A stretch of DNA of 64,000 nt from Leeuwenhoekiella palythoae (GCF_900130045.1 NZ_FQXT01000005.1:62001-126000), one strand, 5' to 3'; numbered from the stretch's first letter, positions 1 to 8,175 are shown. The notes: generated by a model from the letters alone, not told the origin. A program made the numbers and translations.

Positions 1-387
1 GTTCAGATTAATAGTTTCTCCCGGAAGATTGACGTAATCGACAACTTTATTGTTAGAACCATTTTGAATAACGTTTGCTACCGCGTGATCTGCAATGTAT
101 TCAAAGCTCAAATCATTATTACTCCCATTCTGTCTAACATTAATATCTGAACTATTAGTTTGAGTATTGATGTTAATAGTGTTAAACTCTCCCACCTGAG
201 TTAAATACACTTGATTATTTTTAGGAAGGGAATTATTCACTCTTGGTATTTCATAAACTCCAGAATTAAAAAGAGACAGCTTATCTCTATCTACATCAGG
301 CTTACTATCTGTTGCAAAAGTTTGCGCAGATATGTTTGTAACTATTCCTAAGAAGAAAAGCACTATTAGTGTTTTTAAATAAGTCAT
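1..387 (-). CDS. Curlin-repeat protein, probable minor subunit (partial)
   Basis: The gene reads leftward from ATG 387 and stays open to the window edge, so only the first 129 codons are visible. Residues 1-22 form a Sec signal peptide ending in ISAQ. After a spacer of about 40 residues come curlin-type units: QVGEFN at 64-69, then QNGSNN at 86-91 and again at 108-113, a 22-residue period like that of CsgA/CsgB. The family forms extracellular beta-solenoid amyloid fibres. It lies 104 nt downstream of a much longer curlin-repeat gene on the same strand. By analogy with curli loci the longer product would be the major subunit and this one a nucleator, but that assignment is inference. Secretion genes of the csgE/F/G type would be expected further left, outside the window. 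Confidence 0.8.
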   Translation of the reverse strand, partial: MTYLKTLIVLFFLGIVTNISAQTFATDSKPDVDRDKLSLFNSGVYEIPRVNNSLPKNNQVYLTQVGEFNTININTQTNSSDINVRQNGSNNDLSFEYIADHAVANVIQNGSNNKVVDYVNLPGETINLN

Positions 388-431
388 TTTTAAGAGAATT
401 AAGTATGATGTTCAATTCTATATAGAAGCAA

Positions 432-456
432 GAGGGTGTGTTACTCACACCCCCTC
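432..456 (-). promoter_or_regulatory. GC-rich intercistronic stem-loop between the two curlin genes
   Basis: GAGGGTGTG (432-440) can pair with CACACCCCCTC (446-456) around a 5-nt loop, with one bulge or mismatch. On the leftward transcript it lies between the stop of the long curlin gene and the start of the second one. No clear U-tract follows, so it looks more like an mRNA-stabilising or partial attenuating hairpin than a full terminator. Confidence 0.45.
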
Positions 457-491
457 GATTCTTACAATTCATTAAAATGAATTATTAATTT

Positions 492-1733
492 CTAGTAACC
501 TGAAGGAGTTGTACGTACTTCAGGAGTTAAGTCAAGAGTTCCTTGCCCTGGAAAATCTTCTTGCAAAGCAGTGAAACTATTTGAACCACCTCCGCCTTGA
601 GTATGCGTAGCAGTATGACCTGTACCAAATTGAGAAATAATCGCAGAACCTTGTGACCATCCTTGAGTAAGATCAATCTTATGGTCAGAACCATTTTGGT
701 ATAAATCTGCGTACTGGCTGTAACCGGATTGACTTACATCAACTGTATTATCAGTCCCCATTTGATGTACAAAAGCTTCTTGACCTCTAGTAGTCTGATT
801 TACTCGAGCTAAGTTATCTGCACCATCTTGTAAAACTCTTGCGTAGCTACCCGGATCTCCGTAAGGATCTATACTTTCTTGGTTAATAATAGCATTGTTT
901 CCAGTGGAACCCATTTGGTGTACATAAGCTTTATCACCAGCTCCAGCAACTAGGTCAACGTCATCACCTGTTTGAGTGATTGTAGCTTTGTTATCGTCAG
1001 AATCTTGATCAACATAAGCTTCAGCGTAATTATTTTCTTGAGTAATAGTTGCACGGTTACCTTGAGTTTCAATTTGCTCCACTACAGCTAAGTTATCTAT
1101 ACCGTCTGTATATACTGTAGCCATATTCTTAGCACCTGACACAGCATAAGATTCTTGATTCACTCTGGCTTTATTACCAGTACCCATTTGATCTACATCC
1201 GCTTCATTACGAGGAAAACGCGCATTCGGAGCTCCTGGTTGGTTAGGTTTACCTACTTGGGTAACTTTAGCCATATTACTATCTCCAGATTGATTAACGT
1301 CTGCCTTACTTTGATCATACGTTTGTTTAACTTTAGCATAGTTTCCTGTTAAGACATCAGTAGACCCAGACTGAGTTACTTTTGCCCAATTGCCTACAGC
1401 TGCCATACCAGTTCCTTGAATAATAGTAGACATGTTTCCTAAATCATCTTGATCCACATAAGCTTTATTGTCTGAACCTCCTTCTTGAATAGCAGAAGAT
1501 GTGTTTGATGTTCCGACTTGATCAACCTTAACGAGGTTATCAGCTCCAAACTGAGATGTTTCAGAAGCGTTTGTTGTTCCGTTTTGAACCAAGTTTGCCT
1601 TGTTCATAGTTCCTGCTTGATAAACATCTCCAGTATTTGAAGTTCCGCTTTGACTCCCCGTTGAAGTGTTCTGTTGAGCAAAAGCAACTGCCCCAAACAT
1701 TAGCGCACCAGCGCATAGAATTACTTTTTTCAT
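492..1733 (-). CDS. Long curlin-repeat protein, probable major amyloid subunit
   Basis: A 413-residue secreted protein. Residues 1-20 are a Sec signal peptide (AVAFAQ cleavage region). Nearly all the rest is an imperfect tandem of curlin-like units with Q-x-G-x-x-N-x-A-x-V-x-Q spacing, for example QNGTTN, QFGADN, QVGTSN, QSGDSN, QMGTGN, QDGADN and QMGTDN. I count roughly twenty Gln/Asn-centred half-units. Such ladders of buried Gln and Asn form the beta-solenoid of curli fibres. It is far longer than E. coli CsgA (about 150 residues), as is common for Bacteroidota curlins. Many units are degenerate, carrying YTDGID, QESYA or inserted loops such as the Pro-rich stretch near residue 170. It is the first gene of a leftward unit with the second curlin gene. 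Family assignment is firm; role as the major subunit is inferred from length and order. Confidence 0.85.
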   Translation of the reverse strand: MKKVILCAGALMFGAVAFAQQNTSTGSQSGTSNTGDVYQAGTMNKANLVQNGTTNASETSQFGADNLVKVDQVGTSNTSSAIQEGGSDNKAYVDQDDLGNMSTIIQGTGMAAVGNWAKVTQSGSTDVLTGNYAKVKQTYDQSKADVNQSGDSNMAKVTQVGKPNQPGAPNARFPRNEADVDQMGTGNKARVNQESYAVSGAKNMATVYTDGIDNLAVVEQIETQGNRATITQENNYAEAYVDQDSDDNKATITQTGDDVDLVAGAGDKAYVHQMGSTGNNAIINQESIDPYGDPGSYARVLQDGADNLARVNQTTRGQEAFVHQMGTDNTVDVSQSGYSQYADLYQNGSDHKIDLTQGWSQGSAIISQFGTGHTATHTQGGGGSNSFTALQEDFPGQGTLDLTPEVRTTPSGY

Positions 1734-2130
1734 GATAGAAAAGTTTTTAATTAATAATATATAGAATGGTTAATAAAATACTATTTCAATCTTTTGACAT
1801 CTATGAGAGGGGAACTCAGGTCAAAAGTAACTTTGAGGGGAGGTTGAGACATTATACATTGCGTCTCAATGCGATGCTAATTTATAAAAATCTAAAGCTC
1901 AGATTTTAAGAAGATTGTAACTTTTCGATGAAATCCACAAATCAATATAACGTTGTAAATAATAAACCTAGAGTTTAATTGACCTCAACACCAAGAAGGG
2001 AAAAATCCCCTTTATAATCACGAAAATAAATTTGTAAGATTTCACTTACTTAATTGGTAGGAATTTCACAATTAATTCATACATTATTAATATTACTATC
2101 CAGAGAGAAGCAAGAAACATTTAGTAAAGT
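1734..2130. other. Intergenic region upstream of the curlin genes
   Basis: I see no gene in these 397 bases. Going leftward from glnN the region is AT-rich and then carries nested inverted repeats (listed separately) within 140 nt of the curlin start at 1733. It must hold the promoter for the curlin genes. A good TAnnTTTG box is not obvious on the minus strand, so the promoter may depend on an activator or another sigma factor. Confidence 0.5.
1791..1869. repeat. Two inverted repeats upstream of the curlin genes
   Basis: CTTTTGAC at 1791-1798 is the perfect reverse complement of GTCAAAAG at 1820-1827 (29 bp centre to centre). Next to it, TTGAGAC at 1844-1850 is inverted as GTCTCAA at 1863-1869 (12-nt spacer). 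Both lie 58-136 nt upstream of the curlin start codon. They are plausible operator half-sites, but the regulator is unknown. Confidence 0.45.
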
Positions 2131-4314
2131 TTAATTTAAATTAAGCAGTTCACGATTTTTAGCCAACGGCCATAACTTGTCTTCAACCATAAGTTCGAGT
2201 TTATCTGAAGCATACCGTATAGAATCAAAAAATGGTAATACTTTAGTCTGGTACACCTCTGCTCTTTCTTTAGTATCTAGTGCATTAGCCTCTTTTCTTG
2301 CTTCGATCATAAAACTTATTTCTTTATTGATCGTACTAATATATTTCGATATTTTCTGAATAAGCTCTAGCTGTTCTTGAGCCAACTCTTGATAGTCGGC
2401 TTCGTAGATATTCTTTAGGCCATTTACATTTTTAATCAATAGATTTTGATAGCGTATCGCTGTAGGAATTATATGATTTCCGGCAATGGCACCCAGAACT
2501 CTACTTTCAATCTGAATTCTTTTAATGTATTCTTCTAATTCAATATCATAACGCGCTTTAAGCTCAACGGTATTCATCACTTCCATTTCTTCAAATAGGC
2601 TTGAAACTTGCTTTCCTATTTGAACTTTTAAAGCTTCGGGAGTAGTTCTATTATTACTCAGTTTTCGCTTCTTGGCCTCCTTTTCCCATTCTGCACTATA
2701 GCCATCACCTTCAAACCTTATTTTTTTAGAAGACTTTATATACTCGCGCAGTACATTAAAGATCGCATCATCTTTTTTCATGCTCTCCTTATCTATTAGC
2801 TTATCTACTTCTGCTTTAAAATCTTTAAGCTGTTTGGCTACGATCGTATTTAAAACAACCATGGGTCTTGCGCAGTTTGTAGTGGAACCTACGGCTCTAA
2901 ACTCAAATTTGTTTCCGGTGAACGCAAAAGGTGATGTCCTGTTTCTATCAGTATTATCTAACAGGATTTCAGGAATTTTACCTACCACATTGAGTTTTAA
3001 ATCTGTTTTTTCCTGTGGAGAAAGTTTTCCATCTGTTACTTTTTCTAATTCGTCAAGAACAGCGGTTAATTGTTTTCCTATGAATACCGACATAATTGCG
3101 GGCGGTGCCTCATTAGCACCCAATCTGTGATCGTTAGAAGCCGAGGCCACAGACGCTCTAAGCAATGCTTCGTTTTCTTGAACTGCTTTAATAGTATTTA
3201 TAAAGAAGGTAAGAAACTGTAAATTTTTCATCGGAGTCGTACCCGGACTTAACAAGTTGACTCCGGTATCTGTTGCCAGGGACCAGTTATTATGTTTTCC
3301 GCTCCCGTTTATTCCGGCGAACGGTTTTTCGTGAAAGAGCACTTTTAAATTATGGCGGCTAGCAACACGATCCATCAAATCCATTATAAGCGAATTATGA
3401 TCTACCGCAAGGTTGGCTTCCTCAAAAATTGGAGCCAACTCAAATTGGTTTGGTGCGACCTCATTATGCCGTGTTTTAACAGGGATTCCTAAAAGCATAC
3501 ATTGCTGCTCGAGTTCTTTCATAAAATTAAGTGCACGTACCGGAATAGACCCAAAATAGTGGTCATCTAATTGTTGCCCTTTAGCCGGAGCGTGACCAAG
3601 CAAGGCTCTCCCGGTTTGCATGATGTCAGGGCGAGAAGCTGCCAATGCTGAATCTATCAAAAAATATTCCTGTTCCCATCCCAAAGTAGCCGTGACTTTA
3701 GTAACACTTTTATTAAAATATTTAGCAACCTCTGTGGCGTGATGATCAATGGAGTTGAGCGCTCTTAACAAAGGGGTTTTGTTATCTAAAGCCTCTCCTG
3801 TATACGATACAAAAACAGTAGGAATACAAAGGGTGGTATCTAAAATAAATGCCGGCGATGTAGGATCCCAAGCGGTGTACCCACGCGCTTCAAAGGTATT
3901 TCTAATTCCACCGTGAGGAAACGATGACGCATCTGGTTCTTGTTGAACTAATTTTGCTCCCTCAAATTTCTCGATAGCCCTTCCTTCTGAAGTTTGTTCA
4001 AAAAACGCATCATGCTTTTCTGCCGTAGCTCCGGTTAAAGGCTGAAACCAGTGCGTATAATGGGTTGCACCCAATTCTAACGCCCACTGCTTCATTCCGG
4101 CAGCAATACTATCTGCCATTACACGATCTATTTTTGCTCCTGTGTTTATTGCGTCTTCCACTGCTTCAAAAGCATCCTGAGATAAAACTTGACGCATCGC
4201 ATCTTTTCCAAAAACGTGTTTACCAAACAACTCAGAGCGCTTTTGTGTTTCTAGGATCGTTACCGGCTTTCTGTTTAGGCTTTCTTTTAGGGCAAAAAAT
4301 CGCAATGTCTCCAT
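2131..4314 (-). CDS. glnN: Glutamine synthetase type III
   Basis: This 727-residue protein has the length and signatures of type III glutamine synthetase, the large dodecameric form typical of Bacteroidota. It makes glutamine from glutamate, ammonia and ATP in the cytoplasm. Recognisable features are the N-terminal LFGKHVFG segment near residue 28, the metal- and glutamate-binding block around EVAPNQFELAP, the nucleotide-site motif NGSGKHNNWS, and the DRNRTSPFAFTGNKFEFR block. The helical C-terminal region (about 590-727) is specific to type III. The start ATG 4314 gives the expected N-terminus. It is transcribed away from a type II glutamine synthetase across a 202-bp region with shared repeated motifs, suggesting joint nitrogen control. 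Confidence 0.93.
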   Translation of the reverse strand: METLRFFALKESLNRKPVTILETQKRSELFGKHVFGKDAMRQVLSQDAFEAVEDAINTGAKIDRVMADSIAAGMKQWALELGATHYTHWFQPLTGATAEKHDAFFEQTSEGRAIEKFEGAKLVQQEPDASSFPHGGIRNTFEARGYTAWDPTSPAFILDTTLCIPTVFVSYTGEALDNKTPLLRALNSIDHHATEVAKYFNKSVTKVTATLGWEQEYFLIDSALAASRPDIMQTGRALLGHAPAKGQQLDDHYFGSIPVRALNFMKELEQQCMLLGIPVKTRHNEVAPNQFELAPIFEEANLAVDHNSLIMDLMDRVASRHNLKVLFHEKPFAGINGSGKHNNWSLATDTGVNLLSPGTTPMKNLQFLTFFINTIKAVQENEALLRASVASASNDHRLGANEAPPAIMSVFIGKQLTAVLDELEKVTDGKLSPQEKTDLKLNVVGKIPEILLDNTDRNRTSPFAFTGNKFEFRAVGSTTNCARPMVVLNTIVAKQLKDFKAEVDKLIDKESMKKDDAIFNVLREYIKSSKKIRFEGDGYSAEWEKEAKKRKLSNNRTTPEALKVQIGKQVSSLFEEMEVMNTVELKARYDIELEEYIKRIQIESRVLGAIAGNHIIPTAIRYQNLLIKNVNGLKNIYEADYQELAQEQLELIQKISKYISTINKEISFMIEARKEANALDTKERAEVYQTKVLPFFDSIRYASDKLELMVEDKLWPLAKNRELLNLN

Positions 4315-4345
4315 TTTAAGGCTAATTTTTATGAAATTCAGAATT

Positions 4346-4361
4346 CAAACGTACAAAAATA
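4346..4361 (-). promoter_or_regulatory. Tandem -7 promoter boxes for glnN
   Basis: On the minus strand TATTTTTG (4361-4354) and TACGTTTG (4353-4346) both match the Bacteroidota -7 consensus TAnnTTTG. Either would start transcription near 4340-4350, giving a leader of about 25-35 nt before ATG 4314. A clear TTG -33 element is not evident. Confidence 0.5.
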
Positions 4362-4376
4362 TATGATTTCATAATA

Positions 4377-4443
4377 CACCCCTATTTTTTGGGGGGCTTA
4401 TTAAATTTATTCCGTTAATAAGAAGCATCACCCCCTATTTTTT
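4377..4443. repeat. Duplicated CACCCC(C)TATTTTTT motif between the glutamine synthetase genes
   Basis: CACCCCTATTTTTT at 4377-4390 recurs as CACCCCCTATTTTTT at 4429-4443, the same orientation 53 bp apart (close to five helical turns). The first copy is followed by six G, making a CCCC...GGGG inverted arrangement. One copy lies just upstream of the candidate glnN promoter and the other just upstream of the glnII promoter. I infer regulator binding sites shared by both genes. Confidence 0.6.
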
Positions 4444-4468
4444 AAAGATGCAGATATTAAAGAAATGT

Positions 4469-4476
4469 TATATTTG
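4469..4476 (+). promoter_or_regulatory. -7 promoter box for the type II glutamine synthetase
   Basis: TATATTTG is an exact TAnnTTTG match 40 nt upstream of ATG 4517. The second C-tract/T-tract repeat ends 25 bp upstream of it, where the -33 region would be, so that motif may replace a standard -33 element. Confidence 0.6.
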
Positions 4477-4516
4477 TTTCTAGTTTAATTCAAAAAAAAT
4501 TTAAAATCAATTTATT

Positions 4517-5533
4517 ATGGGCAAATCAAAATTAGAGTATCTCTGGTTGGACGGTTATACACCTACTGCCAATCTTAGAAGTAAAACCAAAGTAGAAGAA
4601 GATTTTAGCGGGAAGTTAGAGGACTGTCCTGTTTGGTCTTTTGATGGTTCTTCAACAAAACAAGCCGAAGGAGGCTCTTCTGATTGCTTATTGAAGCCCG
4701 TTGCAATATATCCAGATCCTGCTCGTAGAGATGGATACTTAGTAATGACTGAGGTTCTTAATGCAGATGGTACTCCACACGAGTCTAATGCAAGAGCAAC
4801 AATCGATGATGAAGATGATGATTTCTGGTTCGGTTTTGAACAAGAATATTTCATTATGGATAAAAACACACAACTACCTTTAGGTTTCCCTGTTGGTGGT
4901 TATCCTGGTCCTCAAGGTATGTACTATTGCTCTGTAGGTGGTAAAAACACACACGGTAGAGCATTTGTTGAGGAGCACGCAGATCTTTGTATCGACGCTG
5001 GTCTTAACTTTGAAGGTATCAACCAAGAGGTTGCTAGCGGTCAGTGGGAATTCCAACTGTTTGCAAAAGGAGCTAAAAAAGCAGGTGATGAAATCTGGGT
5101 AGCTCGTTATTTACTACAAAGACTTACTGAAGAGTATGGTTACTATATTGAGTACCACCCAAAACCAATTAAAGGTGACTGGAACGGTTCTGGTATGCAC
5201 GCTAACTTCTCAAATACAACTTTAAGAACTGCTGGCTCTAAAGAAGTATACGACACTATCTGTGAAGCTTTCCGTCCTGTAACTTCTGAACATATTGCAG
5301 TATACGGTGAGTTTAACGATCAGCGTTTAACTGGTCAGCATGAGACTGCTTCTATTCACGATTTCTCTTACGGAATTTCAGACCGTGGAGCTTCAATCCG
5401 TATCCCAATTATTACTGTAGAGAAAGGATACAAAGGATGGTTAGAAGATCGTCGTCCTGCATCTAACGCAGACCCATACAAAGTAGCGGGTCGTATCGTT
5501 AAGACTGTAAAAACAGCTGAGAAAAAAATCTAA
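4517..5533 (+). CDS. glnII: Glutamine synthetase type II (eukaryotic-like)
   Basis: This 338-residue enzyme matches the short type II glutamine synthetase. The beta-grasp N-terminal domain holds LEYLWLDGYTPT and VWSFDGSSTKQAEG (residues 6-55). The catalytic domain holds FGFEQEYFIMD (metal ligands), GPQGMYYCSVGG, EGINQEVASGQWEFQ and NGSGMHANFS. The C-terminus has HETASIHDFSYG and RGASIRIP. It runs opposite to a type III enzyme, so the cell has two unrelated-length glutamine synthetases under one control region. Codon use looks highly optimised compared with neighbouring genes, consistent with strong expression. A strong terminator follows at once, so it is monocistronic. Confidence 0.93.
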   Translation: MGKSKLEYLWLDGYTPTANLRSKTKVEEDFSGKLEDCPVWSFDGSSTKQAEGGSSDCLLKPVAIYPDPARRDGYLVMTEVLNADGTPHESNARATIDDEDDDFWFGFEQEYFIMDKNTQLPLGFPVGGYPGPQGMYYCSVGGKNTHGRAFVEEHADLCIDAGLNFEGINQEVASGQWEFQLFAKGAKKAGDEIWVARYLLQRLTEEYGYYIEYHPKPIKGDWNGSGMHANFSNTTLRTAGSKEVYDTICEAFRPVTSEHIAVYGEFNDQRLTGQHETASIHDFSYGISDRGASIRIPIITVEKGYKGWLEDRRPASNADPYKVAGRIVKTVKTAEKKI

Positions 5534-5554
5534 TCTTTTTTTTCAATAGAAAGG

Positions 5555-5582
5555 AAAGCCCGCAACTTGCGGGCTTTTTTTA
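5555..5582 (+). terminator. Rho-independent terminator after glnII
   Basis: AAAGCCCGCA (5555-5564) pairs with TGCGGGCTTT (5568-5577), followed by a T-run. It lies 22 nt after the glnII stop. The A-run on the other side lets it also serve the leftward direction. Confidence 0.85.
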
Positions 5583-5639
5583 TGTTTAAAAAGGAAACTA
5601 TTTTGAGAAGTGGATGCCGTCTTTTTTAGTCACTAGATA

Positions 5640-6593
5640 TTAACTAAATGCCAGCCCAATAAAAACACAATACGCTGCAAATAGAATGAAGCCTTTCCAA
5701 CGGTTTAATTCTAATTTTAAGGGAAGATAGCCTAGCGGAAGTAACACCACGGCAAATCCTAATAACCAAAACATATTATTTAAAATACTGTCGTCGAGCA
5801 CGCGTATGGGAGTGATCATAGAAGTCAATCCTAAAACCGAAGCAATATTGAAAATATTAGAACCTATAAGGTTTCCTAAAGAGATCGCTTTTTCCTTTTT
5901 CATCGCAGCTATAATCGAAGCTGCAAGCTCAGGAACACTTGTACCTATAGCAATTACCGTTACCGAAATCGCATAATCACTCACACCAACTGATTTTGCA
6001 AGATCCTTAGCGCCCATTACCAGCCATTCTGAACCAAAATATAATGCCGATCCTCCTATGAGGAGCCATACCACAATTTTAAAGTAAGACGTTTTAGAGA
6101 GTCCGGCGTCGATCTCATCATTCTGTCCTTCTTCTGTTGGTCGGGCATTTTTCGCTCTGCGAATTAGCAAAACAAGGTATGCGATCAATGCAAAGAACAA
6201 AACAAACCCTTCTAGCGCAGAAATCATAGCATCGTTTACCAGAGCCAAATAAAGACCTAGTGAAAACAACACCATCACCGGCCAGTTAAATTTGAAAAAA
6301 TCACTGTCTATACCTAAAGTCGAAATGATTGCGGTGAGGCCTAAAACAAGGGCTATATTGGCAATATTGCTGCCAATTACATTGCCTAAGGCGATATCAG
6401 GCGAACCGTCTAGTGCGGCTTGAAGACTTACTAAAAGTTCAGGTGCAGAGGTTGCAAAAGAAACCACCGTTAAACCGATAACCATTTTAGAAAGATTCAG
6501 CTTAAAGGATAGCCCCACGGAAGCCCTAACGAGAAACTCCCCTCCCACTACTAGCAGCATCAAGCCTATTAAAACATATACAATACTCATCAA
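5640..6593 (-). CDS. Calcium/sodium antiporter, YrbG/CaxA type
   Basis: This 317-residue inner-membrane protein has about ten hydrophobic segments arranged as two inverted halves, the hallmark of the Ca2+/cation antiporter superfamily. The two alpha-repeats are visible: ATSAPELLVS followed by GNVIGSNIANIALVLG in the first half, and GTSVPELAAS followed by GNLIGSNIFNIASVLG in the second. The Glu in each PEL and the Asn in each GSN form the ion site. A charged cytoplasmic loop lies near residues 145-165. It probably exports Ca2+ in exchange for Na+. It is 54 nt downstream of folP on the same strand and may be co-transcribed with it, though no functional link is known. Confidence 0.9.
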   Translation of the reverse strand: MMSIVYVLIGLMLLVVGGEFLVRASVGLSFKLNLSKMVIGLTVVSFATSAPELLVSLQAALDGSPDIALGNVIGSNIANIALVLGLTAIISTLGIDSDFFKFNWPVMVLFSLGLYLALVNDAMISALEGFVLFFALIAYLVLLIRRAKNARPTEEGQNDEIDAGLSKTSYFKIVVWLLIGGSALYFGSEWLVMGAKDLAKSVGVSDYAISVTVIAIGTSVPELAASIIAAMKKEKAISLGNLIGSNIFNIASVLGLTSMITPIRVLDDSILNNMFWLLGFAVVLLPLGYLPLKLELNRWKGFILFAAYCVFIGLAFS

Positions 6594-6647
6594 ACTTTAT
6601 TTTGTGGCTGCGAATATAAACAACCCATTAGTAATAGAGTTGCCAAC

Positions 6648-7481
6648 TTAATTTGAGCCCTTGAGTGCTTGATGTAAGCGTACCGTTTGTACCGCTTCCT
6701 TAACATCGTGCACACGTAAAATTGACGCTCCTTTTTTTAGCGCAATCATATTTAAGGCAGTCGTACCATTTAAGGCTGAGTTTGAATCCACACCTAATGT
6801 TTTTGTAATCATAGATTTGCGCGATAGGCCTATTAAAATTGGTAGCTCAAGAACTTGCAGTTTTTCGGTAGCATTTAGTAATTCAAAATTCTGCGCTACG
6901 GTTTTTGCAAAGCCTAAGCCGGGATCTACAATAAGATCATTGACTCCAAGCGCTCTTGCTGCTGCAACCCTTTCGCTCAAATAAAAAACCACATCGTGAA
7001 CAACATCTTCATATTCCGTAAGATCTTTCATCGTCTGTGGCGTACCACGCATATGCATCATAATATAAGGCACTTGTAGTTTGGCAATAGTGGTAAGCAT
7101 TGCCTCATCAAGAAAACCAGCACCAATATCATTGATTAAGGCAGCTCCAGAGTTTACTGCTTCTTGAGCGACTTTAGATCTGAAGGTATCAATAGACAAT
7201 AAAACATCTGGAAAATTTTTCAGTATTAAGTTTACGACAGGAATTAGACGTGCACACTCCTCGTCTACGCTAATATCCTGAGCTCCGGGCCGCGAACTGT
7301 AAGCACCAACATCTATAAATGTAGCGCCATCGTTGAGCATTTTTTCTGCCTGTGCTAAAATATCTTTCTCATTTTTATAACTTCCACCATCGTAAAATGA
7401 ATCTGGCGTTACGTTTAAAATCCCCATCACTTTCGGAATTTCAAAATCTATAAGTTTTCCTTTACAGTTAATGCTAGTCAT
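6648..7481 (-). CDS. folP: Dihydropteroate synthase
   Basis: A 277-residue TIM-barrel enzyme that condenses pABA with hydroxymethyl-dihydropterin diphosphate in folate synthesis. Seen in the sequence are VMGILNVTPDSFYDGG (residues 18-33), FIDVGAYSSRPGA, the LSIDTFRS strand, LINDIGAG, MMHMRGTP and DLIVDPGLGFAKT, and the C-terminal LRVHDVKEAV. These are the pterin and diphosphate binding loops. It starts at ATG 7481 and is divergent from the DUF1599 gene. The other folate gene in the window is folE at 44599; they are not linked. Confidence 0.96.
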   Translation of the reverse strand: MTSINCKGKLIDFEIPKVMGILNVTPDSFYDGGSYKNEKDILAQAEKMLNDGATFIDVGAYSSRPGAQDISVDEECARLIPVVNLILKNFPDVLLSIDTFRSKVAQEAVNSGAALINDIGAGFLDEAMLTTIAKLQVPYIMMHMRGTPQTMKDLTEYEDVVHDVVFYLSERVAAARALGVNDLIVDPGLGFAKTVAQNFELLNATEKLQVLELPILIGLSRKSMITKTLGVDSNSALNGTTALNMIALKKGASILRVHDVKEAVQTVRLHQALKGSN

Positions 7482-7618
7482 GAATTGAGGGATGTTTTTC
7501 TAGATTGCTTATTTTAGGCGAAATTTACAGAAATTAGATGACCTCGATGCGCGAATGCACAGGTTTGAGCGTACATCTTTTATTCCTCTCAATACTATTT
7601 AGAATAATTTACAAGTTA

Positions 7619-8170
7619 ATGGAGCAAACTTCAGCACAATACGACGCAGTCATAAAAACGTGTCGGGATTTATTTTCTAAAAAAATGAGCGATTACGGAA
7701 GCGCTTGGCGTATACTAAGACTTCCTTCGCTTACTGATCAAATTTTCATAAAAGCGCAGCGCATACGCGGTTTACAAGAAAATGCGGTTCATAAGGTTGA
7801 TGAAGATGAATCTTCTGAATTTATAGGTATCATTAATTATTCAATTATGGCTTTGGTTCAGTTAGAGAAAGGTGTTGTTGACCAGCCAGATCTTAATCTG
7901 GAAGAATCGCTTGAAGCCTATGACAAGCAGATCAAGATCACTAAAGATTTGATGATGAATAAAAATCACGATTATGGTGAAGCCTGGCGGGATATGCGCA
8001 TCAGTTCGTTTACAGATCTCATCTTACAAAAACTCTTGCGCGTTAAGCAAATTGAAGACAATAAAGGCAAAACGCTCGTTTCTGAAGGCATAGACGCAAA
8101 TTATCAAGATATGATCAATTATGCGGTTTTTGCACTTATTTTAATTGAAGAATCTCATTCAAATAACTGA
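7619..8170 (+). CDS. DUF1599 protein with duplicated domain
   Basis: From ATG 7619 the product is 183 residues. An upstream in-frame ATG at 7538 would add 27 residues of hydrophobic, non-conserved sequence, so I reject it. The protein is two copies of one module of about 75 residues: SDYGSAWRILR...SLTDQI...KAQRI then HDYGEAWRDMR...SFTDLI...KLLRV, each followed by an INY(S/A) segment. This is the DUF1599 fold (nucleotide modification-associated domain 1). In Bacteroidota it commonly sits next to folP and a DoxX gene, as here. The molecular function is not established. It heads a rightward run of seven genes with short gaps. Confidence 0.85.
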   Translation: MEQTSAQYDAVIKTCRDLFSKKMSDYGSAWRILRLPSLTDQIFIKAQRIRGLQENAVHKVDEDESSEFIGIINYSIMALVQLEKGVVDQPDLNLEESLEAYDKQIKITKDLMMNKNHDYGEAWRDMRISSFTDLILQKLLRVKQIEDNKGKTLVSEGIDANYQDMINYAVFALILIEESHSNN

Positions 8171-8175
8171 TCATT

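Noticed and set aside
7538-7618. Longer N-terminus of the DUF1599 protein
   Set aside because: The added 27 hydrophobic residues are not part of the domain and overlap the folP promoter region.
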